Part shown: positions 31,659 to 43,930 of the stretch, in pieces
How the letters are laid out: each line of letters opens with the position of its first letter
Numbering within the stretch: position 1 is the first letter of the stretch
Source: Hemerocallis citrina
Lineage: Eukaryota > Streptophyta > Magnoliopsida > Asparagales > Asphodelaceae
Direction of reading: 5' to 3'
Assembly (NCBI GenBank): GCA_017893485.1
Contig: JACEHZ010000204.1
Coordinates: 1 to 64,000, forward strand
Length of the DNA: 64,000 nucleotides
Program-made: the position numbers and the translations under genes
Notes under the pieces: model-generated
Seen by the model: the letters and a program-made list of their open reading frames with translations, nothing else
Databases searched by the model: none
Told to the model about the DNA's origin: nothing

Positions 31659-34004
31659 TTAAACAAAAAGCTCAGGATAATCCTTCAACATCCTCTCCTC
31701 AGATTCCCAAGTAGCCTCTTCAACCAAATGGTTTCTCCAGACTACCTTGACCATCGGTATCGTCTTATTCTTCAAGACTTTCTCTCGACGATCAACAATC
31801 TCGACAGGAGACTTGATGTAATTCAGATCCAACTGCAAACCTTCTGGCACTTCAGGCAAATGATGACTCGGATCTGGAATGTAACCTCTCAGCATAGACA
31901 CATGAAAGACATTGTGCACCTGAGACAACTCTTCCGGTAATTCAAGCCGGTAAGCAGTTTTCCCGATCCTTTTCAATATCTTATACGGGCCTATAAATCT
32001 CGGGGCTAACTTCCCGCCTTTGCCAAAACGAACCACACCTCTACTGGGTGATACCTTCAGAAAGACGAAGTCACCAACCTCAAACTCAAGGTCCCTTCTC
32101 CGGTTGTCTGAATAGCTTTTCTGCTTGCTCTGAGCTTCCACCAACCTGTTCCTGATCAGAACAATCTTCTCAGAAGTTTGCTGTACAAGCTCAGGACCAA
32201 ACAACTGACGCTCCCCAACTTCATACCAACAAACAGGAGTCATGCACTTCCTGCCATACAAAGCTTCGTACGGCGCCATCCCGATGCTAGCCTGAAAACT
32301 GTTGTTGTAGGCAAACTCTACCAAAGGTAATTGCCTTTCCCAACTGCCTCCGAAGTCTAGTATACAACACCGAAGCATATCCTCAAGAATACGGTTGACT
32401 CTCTCGGTCTGCCCATCGGTTTGCGGATGAAAAGCAGTGCTGAAATCTGTCTTGGTTCCCAAAGCTGTCTGAAGACTCCTCCAGAAATGCGAAGTAAACT
32501 GCGCATCTCGATCAGACACAATAGTTGACGGAACGCCATGAAGTCGGAAAATCTCACCAACATACATCTCAGCCAACTTATCCATCGAAGCAGTGAGTTT
32601 CATCGCCAAAAAGTGAGCGGACTTGGTTAGTCGATCGACTATGACCCAAATCGCATCATTGCCTTTAGAACTCTTAGGCAATCCCGTGATGAAATCCATA
32701 CTGATGTTATCCCACTTCCATTCCGGAATAGGTAACGGCTGTAATAGACCTCCGGGTCTTAGATTTTCGGCTTTGACTTGCTGACAAACCTCACACTTTG
32801 CAACAAATTCAGCCACATCCCGCTTCAAACCTGACCACCAGAAATGCTGTTTGATGTCTTTGTACATCTTAGTACTCCCAGGATGTACAGACAAAAGAGT
32901 AGCATGCGCCTCCTGAAGAATACTCTCTTTCAGGTCCGCCTGATTTGGAACACACAGCCTATCTCCGAACCACAGCACTCCATCTCTGATTTGAAATCCG
33001 GGCAACCTGCCAGCACCAACCTGCTCCTTCATCTCCAAGATATCAACATCAACCTCCTGACTTGCAATGATCCTTGCATTCAGTGTAGGCTGAAGCATCA
33101 ACTGAGCCAATGATGCTCCCAATCCTTGCAAGACAACTTCAATACCTGCTCGGTCTAATTCTTCAATCAGATGCTTCTGAGTTGTAATCAAACTGGCTAA
33201 ACTGCTCTTGCGACTAAGTGCATCAGCAACAACATTAGCTTTTCCAGGATGATACTTGATCTCAGGTCGCATATCCTCGAGCACTTCCAACCATCTCCGC
33301 TGCCTCAGATTCAGATCCCGCTGCTGATATATATATTTCAAGCTCTTGTGATCCGTGTACATGTTCAACTTCTCACCGTACACGTAGTGCCTCCATTGCT
33401 TCAGGGCAAAGATAATCGCAGCCAACTCCAGATCATGATTCGGGTAGTTCTTCTCATGCGGTCGTAGTTGCCTAGACCCATAAGCGATTGCTCTTCCTTC
33501 TTGCATTAAGACACAACCAAGCCCACGATGTGAAGCATCGCTGTAAACATCATACTCAACACCTGCTCTAGGCAAAGCCAAAATAGGTGCAGTAGTCAGC
33601 TTCTCTTTCAACTCCTGAAAGCTCGCCTCACATTGCTCAGTCCACTTGAAGCTCACATTCTTCTTGGTCAGACCAGTAAGCGGTACAGCTATCTGAGCAT
33701 AACCTTGAATGAATCTCCTGTAGTATCCAGTCATTCCAAGAAAACTTCTGACTTCCTTCACTGTAGTAGGCCTAGCCCAATCTCTCACTGCCTCTAACTT
33801 CTGAGGGTCAGTTGCCACTCCCTCCTTAGAAAGGATGTGATCTAGGAATGCCACTTCAGATTTCCAGAAATCACACTTGGATAACTTGGCATACAACCTC
33901 TGCTCTTCCAGCTTCTTCAAAACTGCTGCCAGATGCTCGGTGTGCTCCTCCTCTGACGGAGTACACGAGAATATCGTCGGTAAACACCACGACGAAAGAA
34001 TCAA
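31659..34004 (-). pseudogene. pol: Family B RT C-terminal part, RNase H, integrase and chromodomain
   Basis: 781 codons read without a stop: RT connection ([27 protein letters not shown]), RNase H with both acids kept (YSDASHRG, DLELAAIIFAL), zinc-binding [17 protein letters not shown] core ([22 protein letters not shown]) and the chromodomain end ([16 protein letters not shown]). It is cut off from the RT active site by a 2-bp deletion near 33957, just after FTDDILVYS. The same deletion occurs in the partial copy at 42094. Confidence 0.92.
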
Positions 34005-34472
34005 TGAACGGCCTCAGAACTCTGTTCATCAAATCCATGAAGATTGCGGGTGCATTCGTCACTCCAAATGGCATAACTAAGAATTCATAATGCCCATGTC
34101 GAGTTCTAAATGCAGTTTTATGCACATCTTCAGCTTTCACTCGAACGTGGTGATATCCTGATCGAAGATCTATTTTGGAGAATACAGCTGCTCCTTGTAG
34201 ACGATCGAATAAGTCATCAATTCGAGGAATAGGATACTTATTCTGAACAGTGACCTTATTCAGCTCCTGGTAATCGATACACATCCTCATCGATCCATCC
34301 TTCTTCTTTACCAAAAGTACTGGTGCTCCCCAAGGTGACGCACTAGGTTGAATAAAGCCTTTCTCCAACAGTTCCTCAATCTACCGTTTCACCTCATCCT
34401 GTTCCACTGGAGCCATCCTATACGGTGCCTTAGAAATGGGTGCACTTCCCGGTTGAACAGTGATGCTGAACT
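33958..34472 (-). pseudogene. pol: Family B RT N-terminal part with active site
   Basis: Encodes [36 protein letters not shown] and the catalytic FTDDILVYS, where Thr replaces the Ile of family A. It runs into a wrong frame after the 2-bp deletion. TAG at 34381-34383 (CAG elsewhere) precedes it. Confidence 0.88.
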
Positions 34473-35039
34473 CTACATCACGATGCGGGGGTAACCCAGG
34501 AAAATTATCCAAGAACACAGTTGGATAGTCCCGAACCACAGGAATCCCTTGCACTTCCATAGGAGTCTCTTCCTTGCGGATAGTTGCCACAGCCTAAAAC
34601 ACTTCTGCTTCCCTTGGAAAGTGACTTCAGGTCCACCTGGAGCCTTCACTGTTACCTTCTTGGTCTTGCACTCGATGCTTGCACTGTATACTGACATCCA
34701 ATCAATGCCAATGATAACATCGACTCCCAAGATAGTCAGCTCGATCAGATCAATGCCAAAGATTCGACCTCCAATCACAATCTCGCAATCAGCGTAATAC
34801 CGATCAGTGGTTAAAGTTTTCCCTGATGGAGTAGCTACTGCCAAGATCTTGCCTGGAAAAATTTTCGGTTCAACTCTCAACACTTTAGCAAATTTAGGAG
34901 ATACAAAAGTATGAGAGGATCCAGTATCGAACAACACAACAGCTTTCATTCCATTCACATAAAGTTCGCCTGTTACATAATACACACCATTACGTAACAG
35001 TTTCACAATATAAGCGGGAACAGAAATGACAAAAACCAC
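34473..35039 (-). pseudogene. pol: Family B protease and RT linker
   Basis: Retropepsin site LFDTGSSHTFVS and [21 protein letters not shown] are in one frame, beginning next to the gag stop in the -1 frame. A one-base loss near 34594 (GCCACAGCC against GCCACCAGC in family A) moves it out of frame with RT, and the product ends at about 34473. Confidence 0.86.
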
Positions 35040-36090
35040 TAAACATCAGCCCTCGTACCAGTGATGACATGATCAACCTCATCAGCATCAGCTTCCGTCA
35101 AGGCAAATACTCGCCCTGGTTGGTAAGACCTCTTCCCAGTCTGCTGTGCGGGTGCATTGCGATTCTCCTTTCGTGGTTTGAGACATTGAGATTGGTAATG
35201 TCCCGTTTCACCACAGTTGAAGCAAGTCACCGCAGGAGGTCTCACCACATTGTTTCCAGGTCTTCCAGCCACACTAACAGCGTTCGCCCCTGTCGGTTTG
35301 AACCTTTGTGCAGATGGTTGCCCTTGAAATTTCCAAAATTAGCGGGCCTCTTTCCAGACTGCCAGTTGTTCCTCCGGTTCTGAACAACATGGAACTGCTC
35401 CATATCTGCCTCTGTCGCCGCTGCCCTCTTGACCAACTTGTCAAATCGCCTGATACCAAGAGGTATCATCCAGGATCTCAAGCTTGGCCTCAGTCCATGC
35501 TCGAACTTACGAGCCTTCTTCGCCTCATCCATCACCAGTTCTGGAGCATACCTAGAGAGCTGAGTAAACTTAGTCTCATACTCTCTCACTGACATGCTGC
35601 CTTGCTGTAGCGACAGAAACTCCATAGCCTTCTTCTCTTGAACATCGGAGAGAAAATAGTGACTGCGGAATTCTTCCAGAAATTCCTCCCAGCCAAGCAC
35701 TATGCCTCCCATGGTCCTCTTCATCGACTGCCACCAAACGGCCGCATCCTTCTCATGTTGCAGAGTCTCCAACTTGACCTTACTGCCCTCAGGGATCTCC
35801 AACACCTCAAAGATTGTCTCCACTTGCCGAATCCAGTTGTCAGCCGCATCTGGGTATGACTTTCCCTCGAATATAGGTGGCTTTATTCTCTTGAATGATT
35901 CCACTAGTTTAATCGCCTCGGGCACTGAATTCGCAGGCCCTCTTCCTTGGTTCTGAGCCACGGCATTGAGCGTCTGATAGACCATCGCAAGTTCCATTTC
36001 CAGATCCAAACCTTCACCATTTCTATCTCCTCTTCTCGACATATTCTGATGCAAAAGATCCATTAAATTCGAAGTATAAGACATGTAATT
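35039..36090 (-). pseudogene. gag: Family B Gag
   Basis: Capsid part open from MSYTSNLMDLLHQ to about 35270, with the same motifs as family A (AAVWWQSMKRTMGG, MSVREYETKFTQLSRYAPEL). A single-base frameshift near 35325 separates the zinc knuckle (CFNCGETGHYQSQC), read in the neighbouring frame to the stop at 35039. About 80% identical to the family A Gag by eye. Confidence 0.88.
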
Positions 36091-36184
36091 TAAATCAACT
36101 TGCATTTCATTGAATTCCAAACTTATACATTCGAATTAAAAACATTTTTGACATCAGAATGAAAGAAATAGAAGCTACAACAAT

Positions 36185-36611
36185 CTAACTCCTACGGTTC
36201 CTCTTCGCTTCTCGAAGTTCTCCCCGTAGTTCATCAACTTCATCCTTCAGCACATCTGTCAGGTTCTTTCTCTTCTCGAGTTCCCATACCCGGTGACTGA
36301 GAACTGAAAAGTCGTCCTTCCGCTTCGCCAGCTGAGCTTCCAATAATCCGACTCTCTCTCGCAGTGTTTCCACCTGTCTCTGAAGAGAAGCCACAAGACT
36401 ACTCAAAACTGGTCCCTCTTCTTCATCAGAAGAAGAATCGTCAGACGAGTCGGGCGGTGGGGTAATCTCTCGAGATTCAGGCCACTCCTCCTCATCAGAA
36501 TCAGCTTGCCCAAGATGGTACTCGTCCTCGGAATCAGCCTATCCAGGATGGTACTCTTCCTCAATGATATGCCAGTCGTCGTCTCCAGCAGGGTCGAAGT
36601 GATCAGCCATC
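36185..36611 (-). pseudogene. Family B ORF0, acidic and coiled-coil protein upstream of gag
   Basis: The ATG at 36611 begins MADHFDPAGDDDW. It continues with two similar acidic pieces (EEEYHPG, EDEYHLGQADSDEEEW), a Ser/Asp/Glu tract (DSSDDSSSDEEEG) and a coiled coil (VASLQRQVETLRERVGLLE, LTDVLKDEVDELRGEL) ending KRNRRS. About 141 codons with one TAG after EEEYHPG (near 36540). It sits about 150 bp after the primer site and before gag. No known domain recognised; an acidic coiled-coil accessory is the most I can say. Confidence 0.65.
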
Positions 36612-36763
36612 TTAGAAATAGAGAGGAAGAAGCATAATTCATAGAGCAACACAAATGTAAGTCACTTACATTTAAATCTCTAAACTCAGACACACACTCT
36701 AATGTCCACTTCTAGGGTGTCGTTCCTTATAAATTTTTACCAATATGGAAAGCGTAGAAAGCG

Positions 36764-36777
36764 TGGTTCTGATACCA
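36764..36777 (-). promoter_or_regulatory. Primer-binding site of family B (initiator Met tRNA)
   Basis: The minus strand reads TGGTATCAGAACCA three bases from the LTR end; one base differs from the family A site. Confidence 0.9.
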
Positions 36778-36780
36778 CTC

Positions 36781-39699
36781 TGTAACGCCCCGAATCCCAA
36801 ATACACTGAATTCGAGATGTTCTACAGGATCTTTTCGCTTCTCTTAGTACAATTTTACAAGGAATTTAAACTTTCACTTTGCATCAGAGTTTACATTATA
36901 TATTACATTTACATTGCACAGCGGAAGTAAAAATTTACAACAATGAAACAAATGTATAACAACATTGAGAAATCTTTAAGCATTTGTTCCTCTTTAACTT
37001 TTTTCATGCCATTTATCCTGCATACAAAACTGTGGGTACGTCAGTTTATTCAACCGACGATAATTATACATGGCCATCCTCTCTATGCCAGAAACAGTAT
37101 AACGATTCTCATTTCTTAACAAATCCCAAACTTGTTCACATATCAAAGTAAAGTAAAGGGGGAAAATCTTAATGATTTCGTTTCGTGATCATGCACTTAA
37201 TCCTTGATGCAATTACTTAATTTACATGACACTAATGCACATTTGTTCGGATTCTATGCATCCCATACTACATAGGTCCGAGGGCAAGCCTCTTAATCAT
37301 CCTTCATTTTTGTAGGGTTCAATCCCTCGCCATGACTTAATCTACTACTGTAATTACGGTGAGTGTCCTAGATGGTCTATGAGTACAAGCACGTGCACTG
37401 GATCCTGGAGGGGAACCCCACGCCATGTCTTGACTCATCAAGCATGCATTCTGTGGCAATTCAGCCTCCTCCCTGAACACGATCCTCTTGCAGTCACCAA
37501 ACATCCCACAAGCGTGGCTAAAGTCCGATCATTACTGAGTTGTGCCCACGACATGTCTTGACTCATCAAGCATGCATTCTGTGGCTCACACACCCGCACC
37601 GTAAACTCTAGTTCTCATACTCATGTTTTGTCTCACATTCATCACATCTCCACTATGTACTAATTATTAGAATCATGAATAAAAATCAAAGTTCTAGAGT
37701 TAGCCTCTCCACTAAACCGGACTTATTCATTTCATTCACACATGACCAACCTTGGTCTTTCTTTTCAAATTTCATTTCCAATGCTGGGGGAGACTTAGCT
37801 ACTCTTTTGTTTCAATTTCCAATTCACAACTTCCAATTTGAGCATTTCCAACTCATGAATTCATTTTTCATTGCCTCAGCATATCATGTTCTTAGCTTTC
37901 ATATTCATGTAATTCAAATCTATGATTCATTTCATGTAAATTCATGCAGCAACAAAATAGAGTTCATCAACATCAACCATAAGGTTCACAATCTTCAAAA
38001 TAAACAGAATAATGTCCTCTGACATATCAACACTCTGGAAAGTCGACTAGGAGAAGTCCAGTCGACTTGTTCAGTCAATCAAGTTCTTCATAACCACTCG
38101 GGAGAGTCGACTGCTGCACATGGCCAGTCGGCTGCTCCGCAACTTTCTATATTCAAAATATCATTCACGTGACAGTCGACTGTCATTAAATCAGTCATCT
38201 GTACCGGGTCTTAACTGTACATTTTCATACTCAGCCCAGTCGACTTGCTACTCGCATTAAGTCGACTGAACAGGTTCACATTTCAAATTAAGGAATTATC
38301 TTTCCATCTGTTCTTCCATGCACATGCATCATTATGTCACATTACAGTAAATATATATTCATGTTGTAAAACACGGAATTTCTTAGTTGTTCACTAATAT
38401 CACAACAAGGAATTTCACATAACTAATATTTTTCTTTCTTCAAGGAAATGTTAAACATGCATTTTCATTTGTTCATCACTTTCTTGCAGAGATGAAATAT
38501 TAATCTCAATTTATTACACTCGGATAACACCATGGAAATACCTCAGTTCAAGGAATTACTGGACTATTCATAGTTTAATCCAATGCATCGGTCGGCTGTT
38601 TACATTAACAGTCGACTGCACAGGTCATTCTCAGTTTACTAATTATCACTAGTTTCGTTTCATACATTCATGTCTCCTCAGTCATATGCGACATGGAGGA
38701 TATGAATTTAGCATTCCTATATCATTTTAGTTTGTACACATGTACATCATGAAACTTTCTAACAAATCATGAAAAACATTCGCCTCGTACCAGTCGACTT
38801 GTCCAAGCGGCAGTCGACTGTACAGACCCATTCTAGTCTTATTTACCGTGTCATTACTACATTATACAACCATCATCATAAACATACACAGGGCAAACTA
38901 ATATGTTTGAATTTACTTTTCACAAGCATGGTAACAATCATCATAATCATGACATATTTTCTACATTAGAAGTCCTGAGAAACACCCACCTTATTGACGA
39001 AATAACCGAAATCCAAAAAAAGCTCCTTAATGCAATGCACGACTCCTTGCACCTTGCTCCTTGCTCCACACCAAAACCTTAAGAAGTGCTACCCGGCCTC
39101 ACACAACTCTCTCACAATATACCTCTCTTACAAATATGATCTTAGTGTAAAAGAAACAAATGAGTGAGAGGGGTATTTATACACCAATTTGGATGAGATG
39201 GAGGGCTAGGATTTAGTAGCTAGTTATAGGATCAAGGGCTATGATGGACTAGGGAGTTGTGATAACCACCCACAATCTAAAATAACCACCCATGACGACA
39301 AAACCACTCCTAACCACAACCGGCCAAGAAAAAGGTGTGCTCTTGCACGTGTATGTAAAAATGCACGTGCATGCATAAGTCACCCTAACAAGAACTTGTA
39401 CACGAATAAAAGTCTTTTAAAAAATGTTACACATTACAAGTTGTAAAATAAAAAGAATTAAACCATGGGCTTTAAATAAATGGCCCAAACAATAGTTATT
39501 TAAAAATGCATTATATTTCGGGCTTTAAGAAAAAGAGCTTTTATTTAATTAAAAATAAGGCTTTGGTGCAAAACTTTTAAAAGCACAAATTGAAATATCT
39601 TTACTTTTCTTGATGAAAATATTAGCCAAAATACTACACGTGCACACTACGTGCAAAAATAAATAATTTTTCATTAATTTGAAAAATCAGGGTATTACA
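36781..39699 (-). repeat. Family B LTR, right copy
   Basis: 2,919 bp, TGTAACGCCCC ... GGGTATTACA. It holds CACAGCGGAAG 139 bp from its edge, CTTGA-CTCA-TCAAG stem-loops at 37429 and 37557, and the paired palindromes at 38041-38819. Confidence 0.95.
38041..38819. promoter_or_regulatory. Paired AGTCGACT palindromes in family B LTR, right copy
   Basis: Pairs of starts: 38041/38060, 38105/38126, 38174/38193, 38238/38260, 38590/38610, 38792/38812, so 19, 21, 19, 22, 20 and 20 bp apart. Members at 38126, 38193 and 38590 are variants; the others are exact. Confidence 0.7.
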
Positions 39700-42676
39700 A
39701 CACTCCCTCCTTAGAATAGTTCCGTCCCCGGAACTACAGTTCAGAGTAGGAAACAAAATACAACACACACAAGAACAAAAGATACAAAGATACAATCAAA
39801 CAAAAAGCTCAGGATAATCCTTCAACATCCTCTCCTCAGATTCCCAAGTAGCCTCTTCAACCAAATGGTTTCTCCAGACTACCTTGACCATCGGTATCGT
39901 CTTATTCCTCAAGACTTTCTCTCGACGATCAACAATTTCGACAGGAGACTCGATGTAATTCAGATCCAACTGCAAACCTTCCGGCACTTCAGGCAAATGA
40001 TGACTCGGATCTGGAATGTAACCTCTCAGCATAGACACATGAAAGACATTGTGCACCTGAGACAACTCTTCCGGTAATTCAAGCCGGTAAGCAGTTTTCC
40101 CGATCCTTTTCAATATCTTATACGGGCCTATAAATCTCGGGGCTAACTTCCCGCCTTTGCCAAAACGAACCACACCTCTACTGGGTGATACCTTCAGAAA
40201 GACGAAGTCACCAACCTCAAACTCAAGGTCCCTTCTCCGGTTGTCTGAATAGCTTTTCTGCCTGCTCTGAGCTTCCACCAACCTGTTCCTGATCAGAACA
40301 ATCTTCTCAGAAGTTTGCTGTACAAGCTCAGGACCAAACAACTGACGCTCCCCAACTTCATACCAACAAACAGGAGTCATGCACTTCCTGCCATACAAAG
40401 CTTCGTACGGCGCCATCCCGATGCTAGCCTGAAAACTGTTGTTGTAGGCAAACTCTACCAAAGGTAATTGCCTTTCCCAACTGCCTCCGAAGTCTAGTAT
40501 ACAACACCGAAGCATATCCTCAAGAATACGGTTGACTCTCTCGGTCTGCCCATCGGTTTGCGGATGAAAAGCAGTGCTGAAATCTGTCTTGGTTCCCAAA
40601 GCTGTCTGAAGACTCCTCCAGAAATGCGAAGTAAACTGCGCATCTCGATCAGACACAATAGTTGACTGAATGCCATGAAGTCGGACAATCTCACCAACAT
40701 ACATCTCAGCCAACTTGTCCATCGAAGCAGTGAGTTTCATCGCCAAAAAGTGAGCGGACTTGGTTAGTCGATCGACTATGACCCAAATCGCATCATTGCC
40801 TTTAGGACTCTTAGGCAATTCCGTGATGAAATCCATACTGATGTTATCCCACTTCCATTCCGGAATAGGTAACGGCTGTAATAGACCTCCGAGTCTCTGA
40901 TTTTCGGCTTTGACTTGCTGACTAACCTCACACTTCTCAACAAATTCAGCCACATCCCGCTTCAAACCTGACCACCAGAAATGCTGTTTGATGTCTTTGT
41001 ACATCTTAGTACTCCCAGGATGTACAGAAAAAAGAGTAGCATGCGCCTCCTGAAGAATACTCTCTTTCAGGTCCGCCTGATTTGGAACACACAGCCTATC
41101 TCCGAACCACAGCACTCCATCTCTGATTTGAAATCTGGGTAACCTGCCAGCACCAACCTGCTCCTTCATCTCCAAGATATCAGCATCAACCTCCTGACTT
41201 GTAATGATCCTTGCATTCAGTGTAGGCTGAAGCCTCAACTGAGCCAAAGATGCTCCCAATCCTTGCAAGACAACTTCAATACCTGCTCGGTCCAATTCTT
41301 CAATCAGATGCTTCTGAGTTGTAATCAAACTGGCTAAACTGCTCTTGCGACTAAGTGCATCAGCAACAACATTAGCTTTTCTAGGATGATACTTGATCTC
41401 AGGTCGCATATCCTCGAGCACTTCCAACCTTCTCCGCTGCCTCAGATTCAGATCCCTCTGCTGATATATATACTTCAAGCTCTTGTGATCCGTGTACATG
41501 TTCAACTTCTCACCATACACGTAGTGCCTCCATTGCTTCAGGGCAAAGATAATCGCAGCCAACTCCAGATCATGAGTCGGGTAGTTCTTCTCATGCGGTC
41601 GTAGTTGCCTAGACCCATAAGCGATTGCTCTTCCTTCTTGCATTAAGACACAACCAAGCCCACGATGTGAAGCATCGCTATAAACATCATACTCAACACC
41701 TGCTCTAGGCAAAGCCAAAATAGGTGCAGTAGTCAGCTTCTCTTTCAACTCCTGAAAGCTCGCCTCACATTGCTCAGTCCACTTGAAGCTCACATTCTTC
41801 TTGGTCAGACCAGTAAGCGGTACAGCTATCTGAGCATAACCTTGAATGAATCTCCTGTAGTATCCAGTCATTCCAAGAAAACTTCTGACTTCCTTCACTG
41901 TAGTAGGCCTAGCCCAATCTCTCACTGCCTCTAACTTCTGAGGGTCAGTTGCCACTCCCTCCTTAGAAAGGATGTGATCTAGGAATGCCACTTCAGATTT
42001 CCAGAAATCACACTTGGATAACTTGGCATACAACCTCTGCTCTTCCAGCTTCTTCAAAACTGCTGCCAGATGCTCGGTGTGCTCCTCCTCTGACGGAGTA
42101 CACGAGAATATCGTCGGTAAACACCACGACGAAAGAATCAATGAACGGCCTCAGAACTCTGTTCATCAAATCCATGAAGATTGCGGGTGCATTCGTCACT
42201 CCAAATGGCATAACTAAGAATTCGTAATGCCCATGTCGAGTTCTAAATGCAGTTTTATGCACATCTTCAGCTTTCACTCGAACGTGGTAATTCCTGATCG
42301 AAGATCTATTTTGGAGAATACAGCTGCTCCTTGTAGACGATCGAATAAGTCATCAATTCGAGGAATAGGATACTTATTCTGAACAGTGACCTTATTTAGC
42401 TCCTGGTAATCGATACACATCCTCATCGATCCATCCTTCTTCTTTACCAAAAGTATTGGTGCTCCCCAAGGTGACGCACTAGGTTGAATAAAGCCTTTCT
42501 CCAACAGTTCCTCAATCTGCCGTTTCACCTCATCCTGTTCCACTGGAGCCATCCTATACGGTGCCTTAGAAATGGGTGCACTTCCCGGTTGAACAGTGAT
42601 GCTGAACTCTACATCACGATGCGGGGGTAACCCAGGAAAATTATCCAAGAACACGGTTGGATAGTCCCGAACCACA
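39700..42676 (-). pseudogene. pol: Partial second family B internal region (RT, RNase H, integrase, chromodomain)
   Basis: Starts with the PPT next to the LTR. 39796-42141 is a 781-codon frame matching the RT/RNase H/integrase frame at 31659-34004, chromodomain included; the integrase zinc motif reads CEVSQQ, with Cys changed to Ser. The RT active-site part follows across the same 2-bp deletion. The region ends inside the protease-RT linker ([10 protein letters not shown]) at 42676, joined to T2 antisense sequence. No gag, ORF0 or outer LTR remains. Confidence 0.9.
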
Positions 42677-42882
42677 AAAATGATAGCCTCGTCACCCGGC
42701 TCGACTTCATAGAGCCGCTCTCGGCACCTCGCCACGCACAGCCTCGTCACCCCTGAGCCAGTCTCAGCTCGAGCGTTGTCATCCGAGCGAGTGGGCTCGA
42801 CGTCTTCAGCTACCACCACGAGCTGAAAAGAAGAAAAGACAAACAACAAAATCTCAAACATTGCCGAAGTCCAACACTTCAA
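42274..42882 (-). other. Chimeric ORF across the B/T2 deletion junction
   Basis: 202 codons. The first part ([19 protein letters not shown] ... EPGDEAI) is T2 antisense coding sequence and the rest ([12 protein letters not shown] ... KIDLRSG) is family B RT. The switch is at 42676/42677. It is an accident of the junction; nothing shows expression. Confidence 0.75.
42677..42830 (-). pseudogene. T2 antisense coding fragment beside the junction
   Basis: The minus frame [22 protein letters not shown]... follows a good splice acceptor (CTTTTCTTCTTTTCAG, ending near 42823). It is cut at 42677 by the deletion. Likely a last exon of the antisense set. Confidence 0.5.
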
Positions 42883-43071
42883 GAATTCTCAAACAAACTT
42901 TCAGACTTTGAGTAAGTTGTCGAAAATTGGAGTTACACATGAAGCCAATACTCCCAACGCAGCATTAGAAGCAAAGCAAGGTTTTTATTCAAATAAAGTA
43001 GCTCTACATACAACTAGACCGATGCTACAACAGAGTTTTATAATAACTTAAAGGAACATAATACAACTTGT
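42831..43071. other. T2 spacer or intron between antisense units
   Basis: AT-richer sequence between coding blocks, with repeats of CCAACACTT also seen near 43940 and 43990. No gene. Confidence 0.4.
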
Positions 43072-43930
43072 TTAGTGCCTCTTCTGAAGGGGAGCGCTCC
43101 GGTTCAAGGAAACGCGGGGGCGGCAACGCCTAACCTCCGAGCTCGATTCCAAACCAGCGAAGCGAGATCCCCCTCCGCCGCTAACTCTAATTGTGGCACC
43201 AACTGAGACGCCGCTAAACGAGACAGCTACACCACTCTGAGCATCAGCAGGACTCCACCTCACCACAGGAAAACGAGTCGCAAGTTCGTAGAAAGTAATT
43301 CCTTTCTTGCTCTCTTCACGAGTACACGACGTACTACGAACGTTGGCCCTCTTAGGCAGAGGCTTGAGCGACGCGATCTCTTCCTCCAGCTCGATAATCC
43401 TATCTCTCAGAACATCATCCTTTGTCGACATCTTTAAACGAGGAGGTCTTGACGAGCCCGCAACATTGGCACTATCGGTCGCAAGACGTCGATAATGGGT
43501 GACCTCGATCCCCCTGTCTATCGTAATCCTCCTAAGCTTGTCGATCTTGGCCAACAACTCTTGGCGCTCGGATGACAACTTCTCCAACTCGGAAGCTAAC
43601 TTCTCTTCTTTCGCCGAATGTTCTTTCTCCGTTACCTCCTAGTGACGGATCTCAGCTAAGAGCTCGTTATTCTTTCGCTCGACAGCGAAAAAGCTCCCTA
43701 CGAAGCAGCTCTATCTCACCTTCGAGACGAGAAGCTTGGGGTTGCTTCCGTAGTTGCTTCAACTCACGACAATACCCCCTCGTAGCTGCTTTTATCTCCT
43801 CCAGCTTCAGGAGCATATAAAACCGCCTCTCTCGGCTATGAGAAAGCTCTCGCTTCGTTTCTTTCAGCTCCTTACGAAGATACGAAACCTCCGTGATCGG
43901 ACCAAACTTCACCTGAAAAGCAAAGATAAA
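43072..43930 (-). pseudogene. T2 antisense unit 2, coiled-coil protein
   Basis: Starts after an acceptor TTTGCTTTTCAG near 43912 with VKFGPITEVSYLRKELKETKRELSHSRERR, then LRKQPQASRLEGEIELLRRELF. A frame break near 43640-43670 leads to MEKLSSERQELLAKIDKLRR ... DRIIELEEEIASLKPLPKR and a Gly/Ser/Arg tail ending at 43072. Long heptad-rich helices dominate; no catalytic domain is recognised. It matches T1's unit at 4805-5340 in place and style. Partner of unit 1 or part of the same transcript. Confidence 0.55.

Larger units (their letters stand above)
15311..42676 (-). mobile_element. Family B chromovirus complex (Tekay/Del-like) in T2 integrase
   Basis: Minus-strand order: partial internal region (42676-39700), LTR (39699-36781), internal region (36780-31563), LTR (31562-29460 plus 15788-15311). 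The left flank is CATAC at 15306-15310; the right end is not an LTR, so no duplication can be confirmed. The LTR reads TGTAATACCC ... GGGGCGTTACA in element sense. The primer site matches initiator-Met tRNA, and integrase carries a chromodomain. Family A is inserted in its left LTR. Confidence 0.9.
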
